The notes: generated by a model not told the origin, from the letters alone. Numbered from the stretch's first letter, positions 23,670 to 31,183 are shown. The stretch: 64,000 nucleotides of DNA from Nitrospirota bacterium (GCA_021784575.1 JAJYHX010000002.1:186001-250000), one strand, 5' to 3'. Numbers and translations are program-made.

Positions 23670-25618
23670 AAGTTCAGGTTCTTCGTTTCGCTCGTAATGA
23701 CATCTATCTCTTTTTTTATTTCAACCCGCGGCGCTCGGCTGAAATCCGCGGTCAAACCAGGTCTTCCCGTCTTTATGTCCCAGCCGTGGCAGGCGTAGTA
23801 TTCGTCGAGCATCCCGTCGTAGAGCGCCCTGTCGAGCTTCATCCCCTTAGACTCTTCGTCCAGCCCGTCCTGCCAGGCAAGCGGTTCGAAATACCTCGCG
23901 GGCGGATAGTCGTCCTTGCGTCCCACGCCTTCGCGGCAGATGAACATGCGCTCCACGTCCGTAATCGCGTTCCCGGCCCCGAACACCTCTTCCGGTGTCA
24001 TATGTATGCCGCTTGCCGTTTTTATCAGGTCGCTGAAGACCCTGAAGCCGAATACGCCCGGTTCCGGCAGCGTATGAAACGCAAGGAGCTTGCAAAGGCC
24101 GAGGGCGTCGAAAAGCGCGAGGTAGCACTCCCACCACCAGACCACGCGCCCCTTGCCGCCGTATTTCAGCGGGTCCGGCTCCACGGGGCCGCCGTAGATC
24201 CCCTCCAGGAAATTCCTGTCGAACTCGAAGGCCTCCCACGGGCACCGGCTACGCAGGTGATCCGCGCCCCTCGTGGACGTGGAAACTCCAAGGGCGAACG
24301 CCTTGATGAAGCGGAGATCGACAGGGTCGGACTGCGGGAGGTTCTTTACCCATATCAGGCGGCTTTTCGATGCCTCGCCGAGCGTTGCCGACGCTTCCTT
24401 CGCGCCGTTGGCAAGGAAACCTCCAAAGCCTCTTCGGAATGCAATATCCTCCAGGAGTCCGGCGACCATCTCCGGGTCGTTCCAATCGAGCCTGACACCG
24501 CCCGTTTCGGCGTCTCCTATAATGCCTTCCCTGTATAATTCTATCGCCCAGGCGATGATGTTCCCGGCGGAGCTTGCGTCTATCCCAAGGCGGTTCAGCC
24601 TGTCGTTAAGCATCAACACGGCCTCGGCGGAATTGATGCCCAGGACAGGCCCCATGTGCCCCATGACGCCGTATTCGGGGCCTTCGCCGTAAAGCCCGGC
24701 GCGCTTTCCCGCGGTTATTTTGTATGAATGCCTGCATGAGACGGCGCAGTTCCTGCACCCGCGCCTGCCGGAATAAAACCCGGCCTCCAGCGTCTCCGGG
24801 GAGAGGTCGCCCGGCTCTTTCATTTTCGTGGACAGGCCGTTATACGCCCGGCCCATCTCGATATTCGTGTTTATGACGTTATAGAGATGCGCCGTCCCGT
24901 AGCGCGAAAGGTCCTGCGTAAGGAACTCCGCCTTCAGCTTCTTGTTTATTTCGCGCGTAAGGGACGCGAAATTTTCGGCGTCGCTCGGATGCGTTTTCCC
25001 GCTATCGACCGCCGCGACCGCCTTAAGGTTTTTGCTCCCCATCAAACAGCCCATGCCTGTGCGGCCCGCGGCGTTTTTCCTGCCGTGCATGATGCAGGCG
25101 AAGCGCACGAGATTCTCTCCCGCCGGGCCTATGCACGCGATCTGAACCCCCTCGCCGCACTGCTCCTCTATCGCTTCCTGCGCATCAAAGGAGTCCATGC
25201 CCCAGATTTGCGAGGCGTCCTTTATCTCGGCGGCCGTCCCGTTGCCGTTTTTACGGATAACCAGGTAAACGGGTTTTTCCGATTTCCCCGTAATGAAGAG
25301 GTGCCTGACGCCCGTGGAAACGAGGGCGCACCCGAAATCTCCGCCGATATTGGCGTCTCCGAAAAGGCCGCTTTCCGGGCTTTTGCCGGTAACGGTCAGC
25401 CTCGCCGACGACGGCCCCGGCATCCCCGTAAGAAGCCCGGCGCCGAATATCAACGGGTTTTCCGGGCCAAGGGGGTCAAGCCCGGCCTCGGTATTTTCAA
25501 GGAGAAGCGCGCTGTTTATCCCCCGCCCGCCGACATACCTGCGAATCAGGGCGTCAGGCAGGTCTCTGGTCTCGTAAGAGCCTGAAGATAAGTTTATGTA
25601 TAATATCTTATGGTTCAT
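23666..25618 (-). CDS. Aldehyde:ferredoxin oxidoreductase family (tungsten/molybdopterin enzyme)
   Basis: About 650 residues. N-terminal AFOR domain (KILYINLSSGSYE, YVGGRGINSALL), pterin-binding GKSPESGLFGDANIGGDFG and GRKNAAGRTGMGCLMGSKNLKA, and the [4Fe-4S] motif CRNCAVSC with a fourth Cys near GLCKLL. The family uses ferredoxin to oxidise aldehydes or, in relatives such as BamB of class II benzoyl-CoA reductase, to reduce aromatic rings. In this cluster either aldehyde handling or reduction of an aromatic polyketide is possible. TTG-ATG precede the reading frame; the ATG is used. Confidence 0.88.
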   Translation of the reverse strand: MNHKILYINLSSGSYETRDLPDALIRRYVGGRGINSALLLENTEAGLDPLGPENPLIFGAGLLTGMPGPSSARLTVTGKSPESGLFGDANIGGDFGCALVSTGVRHLFITGKSEKPVYLVIRKNGNGTAAEIKDASQIWGMDSFDAQEAIEEQCGEGVQIACIGPAGENLVRFACIMHGRKNAAGRTGMGCLMGSKNLKAVAAVDSGKTHPSDAENFASLTREINKKLKAEFLTQDLSRYGTAHLYNVINTNIEMGRAYNGLSTKMKEPGDLSPETLEAGFYSGRRGCRNCAVSCRHSYKITAGKRAGLYGEGPEYGVMGHMGPVLGINSAEAVLMLNDRLNRLGIDASSAGNIIAWAIELYREGIIGDAETGGVRLDWNDPEMVAGLLEDIAFRRGFGGFLANGAKEASATLGEASKSRLIWVKNLPQSDPVDLRFIKAFALGVSTSTRGADHLRSRCPWEAFEFDRNFLEGIYGGPVEPDPLKYGGKGRVVWWWECYLALFDALGLCKLLAFHTLPEPGVFGFRVFSDLIKTASGIHMTPEEVFGAGNAITDVERMFICREGVGRKDDYPPARYFEPLAWQDGLDEESKGMKLDRALYDGMLDEYYACHGWDIKTGRPGLTADFSRAPRVEIKKEIDVITSETKNLNL

Positions 25619-25621
25619 CAA

Positions 25622-25694
25622 TATCCGGCTGTCATACCCGTGAAAACGGGTATCCGGCGACTTTAAATTCCCGATTAAACCGTTCGGGAATGAC
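25622..25694. repeat. Two palindromic hairpins in the polyketide operon
   Basis: A perfect stem ATACCCGT-GAAA-ACGGGTAT (25634-25653) inside TATCCGG arms, followed by ATTCCCGA...TCGGGAAT (25667-25691) and GAC. They fill the only sizeable gap inside the overlapping gene run, between the PCP_red-like gene and the aldehyde:ferredoxin oxidoreductase gene. The second hairpin resembles those at 8481-8500 and 52590-52616. Confidence 0.6.
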
Positions 25695-25698
25695 GGAC

Positions 25699-25944
25699 TT
25701 ATATTGCCGGCATATCAAACCCGGCGCCCCTTGCCGCATCGCGCATACTCTTCTGGAACGGCGCCGGGGTTTCGGAGATAAACGCGGCGACAATATCCCG
25801 CTCTTCCACCAGCGCCGCTCCGCGCGCGGAGGCGTTTTCCTCCGCCTTCTTCCCGGCCAGCTTCTCCGCCATCTTCCTCTGGAAAAAAGGTATCATGGAG
25901 ATCATCTTGTCGAACTTCGCCCTGCCGCCACGCTCCCAGTCCAT
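25699..25944 (-). CDS. Stand-alone PCP_red-like domain protein
   Basis: 81 residues from an ATG 8 bases after AAGGAG; an ATG 14 codons earlier overlaps the upstream stop but has no Shine-Dalgarno. The body, FDKMISMIPFFQRKMAEKLAGKKAEENASARG, follows the PCP_red pattern known from the C-terminus of light-independent protochlorophyllide reductase B subunits (L-x2-IP-F-x-R, E-x2-A-x3-G). It continues into VAAFISETPAPFQKSM, a segment shared with the tails of the B12 radical SAM and U32 proteins. Possibly a docking or cluster/protein-interaction module for the cluster's enzymes. Confidence 0.75.
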   Translation of the reverse strand: MDWERGGRAKFDKMISMIPFFQRKMAEKLAGKKAEENASARGAALVEERDIVAAFISETPAPFQKSMRDAARGAGFDMPAI

Positions 25945-25982
25945 AACACTATCTCCTTTTATTTTGTATTCCCGGCCTGCCC

Positions 25983-26432
25983 TCATCCGGGAATTTGAGC
26001 GCCCTCAAGGGCGGATTTCATCGCGTTCAGTATCCGGACAATGTTCCCGTCGTGCATACGGCGGTACGCGAGCCTCCATAAAATCCGGTTCATGCCTCCT
26101 GTAATTTCATAGTCCATCAGGAAATGGACTTCGCTCGATTTTTCGCCCGGTTTTATATACACTTTGTCCGTGCCCCGGAACATCCCGCTTATAAACCTCC
26201 TCGATATTCCGTGCCCGGGAGTTATCGATACGACTTCAACCTCCCATTCCGGCGCGAACGGCCTGTAAACCTTCTGGTGAAAGCGTGTGCCGACCCTTAC
26301 CTCTGCGGAATCCTTCCGGCTGTATTTCATGGGAGATTCATCCGGCCACCACCTGCTCTCGCCCCAGAGGACGACTTCCCTGTATATCGCGTCCACGGGA
26401 GCGTTTATCGTTACAAAATGGTGGTTTATCAA
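25983..26432 (-). CDS. SRPBCC (START-like) family protein
   Basis: About 149 residues. TTG start overlapping the U32 stop (TTGA), with GGAG 8 bases upstream; a longer frame inside the U32 gene is rejected. Begins INHHFVTINAPVDAIYREVVLWGESRWWP, the standard SRPBCC opening strand and helix, and ends with a long helix (MHDGNIVRILNAMKSALEG). The fold forms a hydrophobic cavity; relatives include polyketide cyclases and lipid-binding proteins. It is only distantly similar to the TcmN-like protein at 18217-18645, so it may bind or cyclise a later intermediate. Confidence 0.72.
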   Translation of the reverse strand: MINHHFVTINAPVDAIYREVVLWGESRWWPDESPMKYSRKDSAEVRVGTRFHQKVYRPFAPEWEVEVVSITPGHGISRRFISGMFRGTDKVYIKPGEKSSEVHFLMDYEITGGMNRILWRLAYRRMHDGNIVRILNAMKSALEGAQIPG

Positions 26433-27835
26433 CCCGTAAGCTCCGTTATTTTTTCCTCTATAAGTTTCCTGAAAGGCGCGGGAGTGGCCCTCAGCCATGC
26501 GGCGCATATGTCGTCCACGCCAACCCTTCCGCCGCCTGAGGCGCGAACCTCGGATGCGACCTTTTTCCCGGCGGCCTGGCGGAATATCGCAGGCACAAAG
26601 CCGAGGAGCTTATTATGCGCTTCCCTGGCGCCGGCGTCCCATTCATCCACGGAACTCGTTGAATCTTCGAGGTAAATCTCGCCTGTCGCCAAGGATTCAA
26701 GGAGCGCTTCATACCTCTCAGCCGCCGCTTCGACCATCCCTTCGTCCACCTTCAGCGCCTTTTTTGCAATCAACCCGCAATAGCCGCACTCGCCGCAGTC
26801 GCTCGTTCTACAGTCTTTCGTCTTGAAAAAGCTGAGGAAATTCGACGGGATTTTTGAGTTGTCCAGCACAAGGCCTTCCGTGACCGGATAGTCCGTAATG
26901 TCGGCGAATTCCATTAATTTCGCAGTATTTATGTATTCATCCCTCAGTATATACTTTATATTTGCCGGCAGGAACGCCTTCTTCCGGGGAAGGTTTAAAA
27001 GTTCTACAATATTTCCCTCAAAGCGCCTCCCGGAATAGGCCTTGAGGTAGGAAAGGAGCGTCTCTGTCGTTTTGTAGCGGTCGATAATCTTCAGGCAGTC
27101 AACCCCCGCCATCTCGTAATCCTCGATGTCTTCCGGGCGTATCCATCTGATTTTTATAAGTTCTTCCGGATGCCGGACCTTTTCGTCCGTGCAGGAAAAA
27201 TAGCAGTGATCCACCAGAAACCCCTCGGAGGAATGCCCGCCCTGCGAGCCGTGCGTCATTACGTTGGCGTGATAGAAGGAGCGCGGGCACCCGTAGAGAC
27301 AGCCGGGATTGGCAATCAGGATGAGCTTGCACTTCACGGCCCTTCTTATGGCCTCCAACGTCTTGAAATCCCTGTTTATTTCCTCGGAGAGCACAATGGC
27401 GTCCGCGCCGAGGGATTCCCAGTACTGGGCCTTCCGCACGCTCTCGACCCTCGCCCAGCTCGATACGGCAATCTTAAGCTCCGGGAAATGCCTCTTTATT
27501 ATTTCAAGGAGATAGGGGATTGTTACGGTTACCCAATCGGCGCCGGTGGACTTCACCCACTCTATGTGCCGGATTATCCTGGCGAATTCATCTTTTCTGT
27601 ACTCCCTGTTGTCGAGACAGGAGGCGTTCAGCAGGAAGTTGAAGGAGTGTCCGGCGGCCCTTGCGGATTCGATATATCTCCCGGCATCCGGTTCAGTTAT
27701 TTCCGGGGCGACAAAGGACGCCCTGCCGCCCGCGATAAGGCTTCCGGGGATGCCTCCAAAAAGCTCCACATCAGGGAAATTTTCCAATCCTTTCAGGAGG
27801 TTGACATCCCAGTTGCATGCCAGCTCGAACCTCAT
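26429..27835 (-). CDS. U32 peptidase family protein with C-terminal PCP_red-like domain
   Basis: 468 residues. N-terminal U32-type TIM barrel (about 1-250) with Cys179, Cys183, Cys211 and Cys215 placed like the [4Fe-4S] ligands of UbiU/UbiV, a middle region with a second Cys group (CRTSDCGECGYC, about 340-352), and a PCP_red-like tail (about 395-468) with the shared TPAPF motif. UbiU, UbiV and RhlA are O2-independent hydroxylases rather than proteases. In an anaerobe's aromatic polyketide cluster, anaerobic ring hydroxylation is an attractive inference. Overlaps padR by ATGA. Confidence 0.78.
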   Translation of the reverse strand: MRFELACNWDVNLLKGLENFPDVELFGGIPGSLIAGGRASFVAPEITEPDAGRYIESARAAGHSFNFLLNASCLDNREYRKDEFARIIRHIEWVKSTGADWVTVTIPYLLEIIKRHFPELKIAVSSWARVESVRKAQYWESLGADAIVLSEEINRDFKTLEAIRRAVKCKLILIANPGCLYGCPRSFYHANVMTHGSQGGHSSEGFLVDHCYFSCTDEKVRHPEELIKIRWIRPEDIEDYEMAGVDCLKIIDRYKTTETLLSYLKAYSGRRFEGNIVELLNLPRKKAFLPANIKYILRDEYINTAKLMEFADITDYPVTEGLVLDNSKIPSNFLSFFKTKDCRTSDCGECGYCGLIAKKALKVDEGMVEAAAERYEALLESLATGEIYLEDSTSSVDEWDAGAREAHNKLLGFVPAIFRQAAGKKVASEVRASGGGRVGVDDICAAWLRATPAPFRKLIEEKITELTG

Positions 27836-28389
27836 GCCGCATCCTTTCCGGCCTCAAGCCTGGCTATTATGCCTTCGAGGAACTTGATTTCCGCCGCGGA
27901 GTGGGCGAGGTAATGCTCCGGAATAAAAAGGAAATTCTCCGGCACACCCCTTGAGATGAGTTCCTCCCTGAACCTCTCGGCCTCGGCATGGTATTCCCTA
28001 AGTCTTACAAGGAGTTCCCGTATCTGGGCAAGGAAACTGCCCCGGTCAGACTCCCGGAGAAAATAAAAAGATATGTCGAGCGCCAGGTGCGGACGCTCGA
28101 AATTCGTAATGTTTTCCTGGAGTAAGCTGTCGAAGGTGGATGCGCCCTCGTCGGTGATGTGGTATATCTGCTTTTCCGGGTGCGCGGTGTCCTTGAGGGC
28201 GCTTTTGGTTACAAGACCGCGTTTTTCAAGGGTTTTAAGGTTATGATAGAGGGAGCCGGAGGTGATGGGCGCCACATGGACGAGCTCTTCGTCCACAAGC
28301 TGCTTTATCTCATAGCCGTACATGGGCTTTTTCTTGAGAAGCCCAAGAAGAAGCACCTCTTTTGACATGGTCGTGTAAAGACCTGCCAT
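27832..28389 (-). CDS. PadR family transcriptional regulator
   Basis: 185 residues. Winged helix at residues 8-90 (LLLGLLKKKPMYGYEIKQLV, ITSGSLYHNLKTLEKRGLV) followed by a helical dimerisation tail, as in PadR proteins that sense phenolic acids or drugs and repress nearby genes. First gene of the polyketide run; the start follows GGGGGG by 5 bases. A near-consensus promoter and an 8-bp direct repeat lie just upstream, suggesting autoregulation and control of the cluster by its product or a related aromatic. Confidence 0.9.
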   Translation of the reverse strand: MAGLYTTMSKEVLLLGLLKKKPMYGYEIKQLVDEELVHVAPITSGSLYHNLKTLEKRGLVTKSALKDTAHPEKQIYHITDEGASTFDSLLQENITNFERPHLALDISFYFLRESDRGSFLAQIRELLVRLREYHAEAERFREELISRGVPENFLFIPEHYLAHSAAEIKFLEGIIARLEAGKDAA

Positions 28390-28420
28390 GCCATCCCCCC
28401 TTCGATATGATATTACGGCC

Positions 28421-28442
28421 TAAAATAGTTTATGTAAAATAG
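28421..28442 (-). promoter_or_regulatory. Candidate PadR operator (direct repeat)
   Basis: Minus-strand CTATTTTA-cataaa-CTATTTTA: two identical 8-bp repeats with a 14-base period. They begin right at the expected transcription start of the padR promoter, the position where a bound repressor would block RNA polymerase. Binding by this PadR is inferred. Confidence 0.5.
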
Positions 28443-28449
28443 TCTGCGT

Positions 28450-28478
28450 ATAATATCAGGCAAAATCCGGCATGTCAA
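28450..28478 (-). promoter_or_regulatory. sigma70 promoter of the padR-polyketide operon
   Basis: Minus-strand TTGACA (28473-28478, perfect), 17-base spacer, TATTAT (28450-28455). The predicted start is near 28443, at the edge of the direct repeat. The genes that follow run to 14040 with only one gap over 20 bases (77 bases at 25622-25698), so this is the likely promoter for most of the cluster. Confidence 0.75.
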
Positions 28479-28503
28479 GAAGAAGAGCGCAAAAAACCGC
28501 ACC

Positions 28504-28761
28504 GTCTCCGCACCCCCTTTTTGGCCAGAAATTGCCAAAAAACGGCCCGTTTTTGAGCCACTTTAGATACCGGCGGAAAAACGCAATTTTTTCCTATTTT
28601 TAGTTTAAAAATCAACAGGTTGTATGACTAATCCATAATAGCCACTAACAATGAACTTCGCCGACCGATGAGGATTGCTCACGGGAGTTTGATCTGTTTT
28701 ATGAGTAAATTTCGGGCGCAATAAATTGCGCCCCTACGATGAGCAGGAGGGGCGGGAATGA
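28504..28761. repeat. Dispersed repeat, copy A (about 258 bp)
   Basis: This noncoding stretch matches 50855-51118 in the same orientation. Shared blocks include gatacc-GC-ggaaaaacgc (from 28566 and 50921), atgaacttcgcc (28651, 51006), cgatgaggatt, ttttatgagtaaa (28697, 51052), gggcgcaataaattg (28714, 51069) and cgatgagc at the end. Copy A holds a perfect palindrome GGGCGCAAT-AA-ATTGCGCCC (28714-28733) and AAAAACGG-C-CCGTTTTT. No reading frame is conserved. It fills most of the 437-base gap between padR and the aminotransferase gene and may also end the latter's transcript. Confidence 0.8.
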
Positions 28762-28826
28762 CATGCGAAAGGTGGATTCTTCGCGCTGCTAAGAATTAGG
28801 GGCGTGGAGGGCGGGAGGATAGCCGC

Positions 28827-30020
28827 TTACGACAGCGCCTTTACCGCTTTCTCTATCCTGTCGATGCCCTTTTCGATGGCAGCCATCGAAGTCGCGTAGG
28901 AGAGGCGGATGTAATCGTCCGCGCCGAACGCGTCGCCGGAAACCACTGCCACCTTCGCCTCTTCCAGCAGGTATGCCGCCATGTCGGAGGAGCCTTTTAT
29001 CTCCCTGCCGTTGAACTTCCTGCCGTAAAGCGGCGACACGCGCGGGAAGGCGTAGAACGCGCCGACAGGCATCGGGCACGACACGCCGGGTATGGAGTTC
29101 AGGCGCGCCACGATATACTTCCGGCGCTTGTCGAACTCCGCGACCATCGCGGGCAGAAAATCCTGCGGGCCGTTCAACGCCTCGACGGCGGCCTTCTGAG
29201 TGATGGAACACGGGTTAGACGTGCTCTGGGACTGTATCTTCGTCATCGCGCCTATGACTTCCTTCGGCCCGGCGGCATAGCCGAGCCGCCAGCCGGTCAT
29301 GGCGTGGGACTTCGACAATCCGTTTATCGTGATGGTAAGCGCTTCGATTTCCTTTCCGAGCGACGCTATGCTTACGTGCCGGAAGCCGTCGTAGGTGATC
29401 TTCTCGTAAATCTCGTCGGAGATTACCATGACCTTGTGCTTAACCGCCACTTCCGCGATGGCCTGAAGCGCCTCTTTCGAGTAGCCGAGGCCGGTGGGAT
29501 TCGACGGGCTGTTGAGTATGAGCGCCTTCGTCCTTGGCGTAATGGCCTTCTCGAACGCCTCCGCCGTAAGGACGAATCCGGCCTTCTCCTCCGTCCGGAC
29601 GATAACCGGCTTTGCGTCGTTCAGGATGACCTGGTCGGGATACGAGACCCAGTATGGGGCCGGTATGATGACCTCGTCCCCGGGGCCGTAGAGCGCCTGT
29701 GCGGCGTTGTAGAGCGAGTGTTTCGCGCCTGTCGAGACGATTATCCGGGAGCGGTCGTAGGTTATGCCGTTATCGTTTTTGAGCTTGTTGATTATGGCGT
29801 CCTTCAGCTCGTCCGTGCCGCCGACGGGGGTATATTTCGTAAACCCGCTCTTCAGGGCCTTTACCGCGGCCTCTTTTATGTTCTCCGGCGTGTCAAAATC
29901 CGGCTCTCCCGCGCCGAAGCCCACCACGTCTATTCCTTCCGCCTTCATCGCCTTCGCCCTCGCGTCCACCGCGAGTGTCGGAGAGGGCTTTATACCTTTT
30001 ACGCGTTCAGCCAAAGACAT
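28827..30020 (-). CDS. Class I pyridoxal-phosphate aminotransferase (aspartate aminotransferase type)
   Basis: 397 residues, standard length. Transfers amino groups between aspartate or aromatic amino acids and 2-oxoacids. Seen: VGFGAGEPDFDTPENI near the N-terminus, NSPSNPTG (substrate-carboxylate Asn), SDEIYEKI, and NGLSKSHAMTGWRLGY, where the Lys forms the PLP Schiff base and the Arg follows. Last gene of the ACP-ExbB-ExbD-cobH operon, separated from cobH by a palindromic repeat. Specificity between aspartate and prephenate/aromatic substrates cannot be settled by eye. Confidence 0.9.
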   Translation of the reverse strand: MSLAERVKGIKPSPTLAVDARAKAMKAEGIDVVGFGAGEPDFDTPENIKEAAVKALKSGFTKYTPVGGTDELKDAIINKLKNDNGITYDRSRIIVSTGAKHSLYNAAQALYGPGDEVIIPAPYWVSYPDQVILNDAKPVIVRTEEKAGFVLTAEAFEKAITPRTKALILNSPSNPTGLGYSKEALQAIAEVAVKHKVMVISDEIYEKITYDGFRHVSIASLGKEIEALTITINGLSKSHAMTGWRLGYAAGPKEVIGAMTKIQSQSTSNPCSITQKAAVEALNGPQDFLPAMVAEFDKRRKYIVARLNSIPGVSCPMPVGAFYAFPRVSPLYGRKFNGREIKGSSDMAAYLLEEAKVAVVSGDAFGADDYIRLSYATSMAAIEKGIDRIEKAVKALS

Positions 30021-30042
30021 GTGAAATACCTCCTTATTTACC

Positions 30043-30128
30043 CCCTCTCCCCGCCCTCTCCCACGAGGGGCGAGGGTTAAATCATTTCACCCCTCTACCG
30101 CTACTGGGAGAGGGGACGGGGGAGAGGG
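30043..30128. repeat. Large palindromic repeat overlapping the end of cobH
   Basis: CCCTCTCCCC-G-CCCTCTCCCA (30043 on) is mirrored by TGGGAGAGGGGACGGGGGAGAGGG ending at 30128, with a second nested GAGGGG/CCCCTC pair between, giving a nearly 86-base hairpin. It supplies the last 13 codons of the cobH-like gene (PSPPSPLPVAVEG). Similar GC-rich hairpins are common mobile palindromic elements in proteobacterial genomes. Confidence 0.7.
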
Positions 30129-30749
30129 CTTATTCGCCAGTTTTATTAACGCATTTACAATCGCCGCCGCGACGGGAGTGCCGCCCTTTACGCCGCGGTT
30201 GGTGATGAACGGGACTTCGCGTATCTTTTCCAGCTCTTCCTTCGACTCCGCCGCGCCGACGAACCCCACCGGCACGCCCACAATGAGCGCGGGCCGGGCG
30301 CCGCCTTGCACAAGCCTAATAACCTCGAAGAGCGCAGTCGGCGCGTTGCCGATTGCCACGATGGAGCCGTCGATAAGCCCGAGTTTCGCGGCCTTGCTCA
30401 TGGCCGCCGCGGAGCGGGTAATGCCGCTTCCGCGCGCGGACTCCTTCACGTCATCGTCCGAGACGAAACACATGGCCTCCACGCCGCCCGGCCTGTTTTT
30501 CGTTATGCCCGCGCGCAGCATGTTTACGTCGGTTATTATGTTGCAGGAGGATGCAACGGCGCAGACGCCGGAGGAAAGAGAGCCTTTCGAGAAGACTATG
30601 GTGTCGGCGAAGTCCGGGTCGGCCGTGGCGTGGACGGCCCGCTTTACGACTTCCTTCTCCGGCCCATGAAGACCCTTGCCGGAGAGAAGCGTTTCTATGA
30701 TTTCAAAGCTCCTGGACTCGATCGAACGGGGGTCGTGGAGGAATTGCAA
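30087..30749 (-). CDS. cobH: Precorrin-8X methylmutase (CobH/CbiC)
   Basis: 220 residues from a TTG start. Moves the methyl group from C-11 to C-12 in cobalamin synthesis, forming hydrogenobyrinate or cobyrinate. Seen: RAVHATADPDFADTIVFS (His and Asp near the active site), GRIVAIGNAPTALFEV-type stretch (IVAIGNAPTALFEVIRL), and IVGVPVGFVGAAESKE, all family hallmarks. The C-terminal tail is derived from a palindromic repeat and is probably dispensable. It is the only clear corrin gene in the window besides the SUMT at 52626; B12 would serve the cluster's B12-type radical SAM enzyme. Confidence 0.9.
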   Translation of the reverse strand: MQFLHDPRSIESRSFEIIETLLSGKGLHGPEKEVVKRAVHATADPDFADTIVFSKGSLSSGVCAVASSCNIITDVNMLRAGITKNRPGGVEAMCFVSDDDVKESARGSGITRSAAAMSKAAKLGLIDGSIVAIGNAPTALFEVIRLVQGGARPALIVGVPVGFVGAAESKEELEKIREVPFITNRGVKGGTPVAAAIVNALIKLANKPSPPSPLPVAVEG

Positions 30750-30751
30750 TC

Positions 30752-31180
30752 CTACTGTGCCCCCTGTTTCTCGCGTTCGGTGGCGATGGCGAGCTTCAGG
30801 GCCCCGGCCTGTTTCGCCACGTCCAGGATTTTCACGACCTCGCCTTCCATGACCGTCCTGTCGGCCTTTATGACGACGGTCTTGTCCGGGCTTGTCGCCA
30901 TGCGGGAGGTAAGGAGACCTTTCAGGTCGTCCATGCTGACCTGCGCCCTGTTCAGGTAGATTATATTCGGCGGCGCAATGGACACGACCGTCGTCTGCGT
31001 CTCCTGCGGCTGGGCCGTCGCGGCCTTCGGGAGCTTGATCTTGAAGGCGTTATTCATCATGAGCGGAGTCGTGACCATGAATATGACCAGGAGCACCATC
31101 ACGACGTCCGTAAGCGGGGTGATGTTGATGTCCGACATAAGCTTGGTCTTGCCGGTCCTGGTAATGCTCCATCGCCTCAT
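30752..31180 (-). CDS. ExbD/TolR family protein
   Basis: 142 residues: short cytoplasmic N-terminus, one membrane helix (LTDVVMVLLVIFMVTTPLM) holding the proton-path Asp, then a periplasmic domain (VVSIAPPNIIYLNRAQVSMDD). Works with ExbB/TolQ to couple the proton gradient to outer-membrane processes. Genes for ExbB and an acyl carrier protein lie directly upstream and cobH directly downstream, with gaps of 3 bases, so all are probably one transcript. Which TonB or Tol partner it serves is unknown. Confidence 0.9.
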   Translation of the reverse strand: MRRWSITRTGKTKLMSDINITPLTDVVMVLLVIFMVTTPLMMNNAFKIKLPKAATAQPQETQTTVVSIAPPNIIYLNRAQVSMDDLKGLLTSRMATSPDKTVVIKADRTVMEGEVVKILDVAKQAGALKLAIATEREKQGAQ

Positions 31181-31183
31181 AAT

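Noticed and set aside
26429-27835. True U32 collagenase-like protease
   Set aside because: No protease evidence in sequence; the Cys set and known UbiU/V chemistry make a redox role more likely.
28504-28761. Known riboswitch in the padR upstream gap
   Set aside because: No consensus of a riboswitch class I know could be matched, and the copy at 50855 lies in a different regulatory context.
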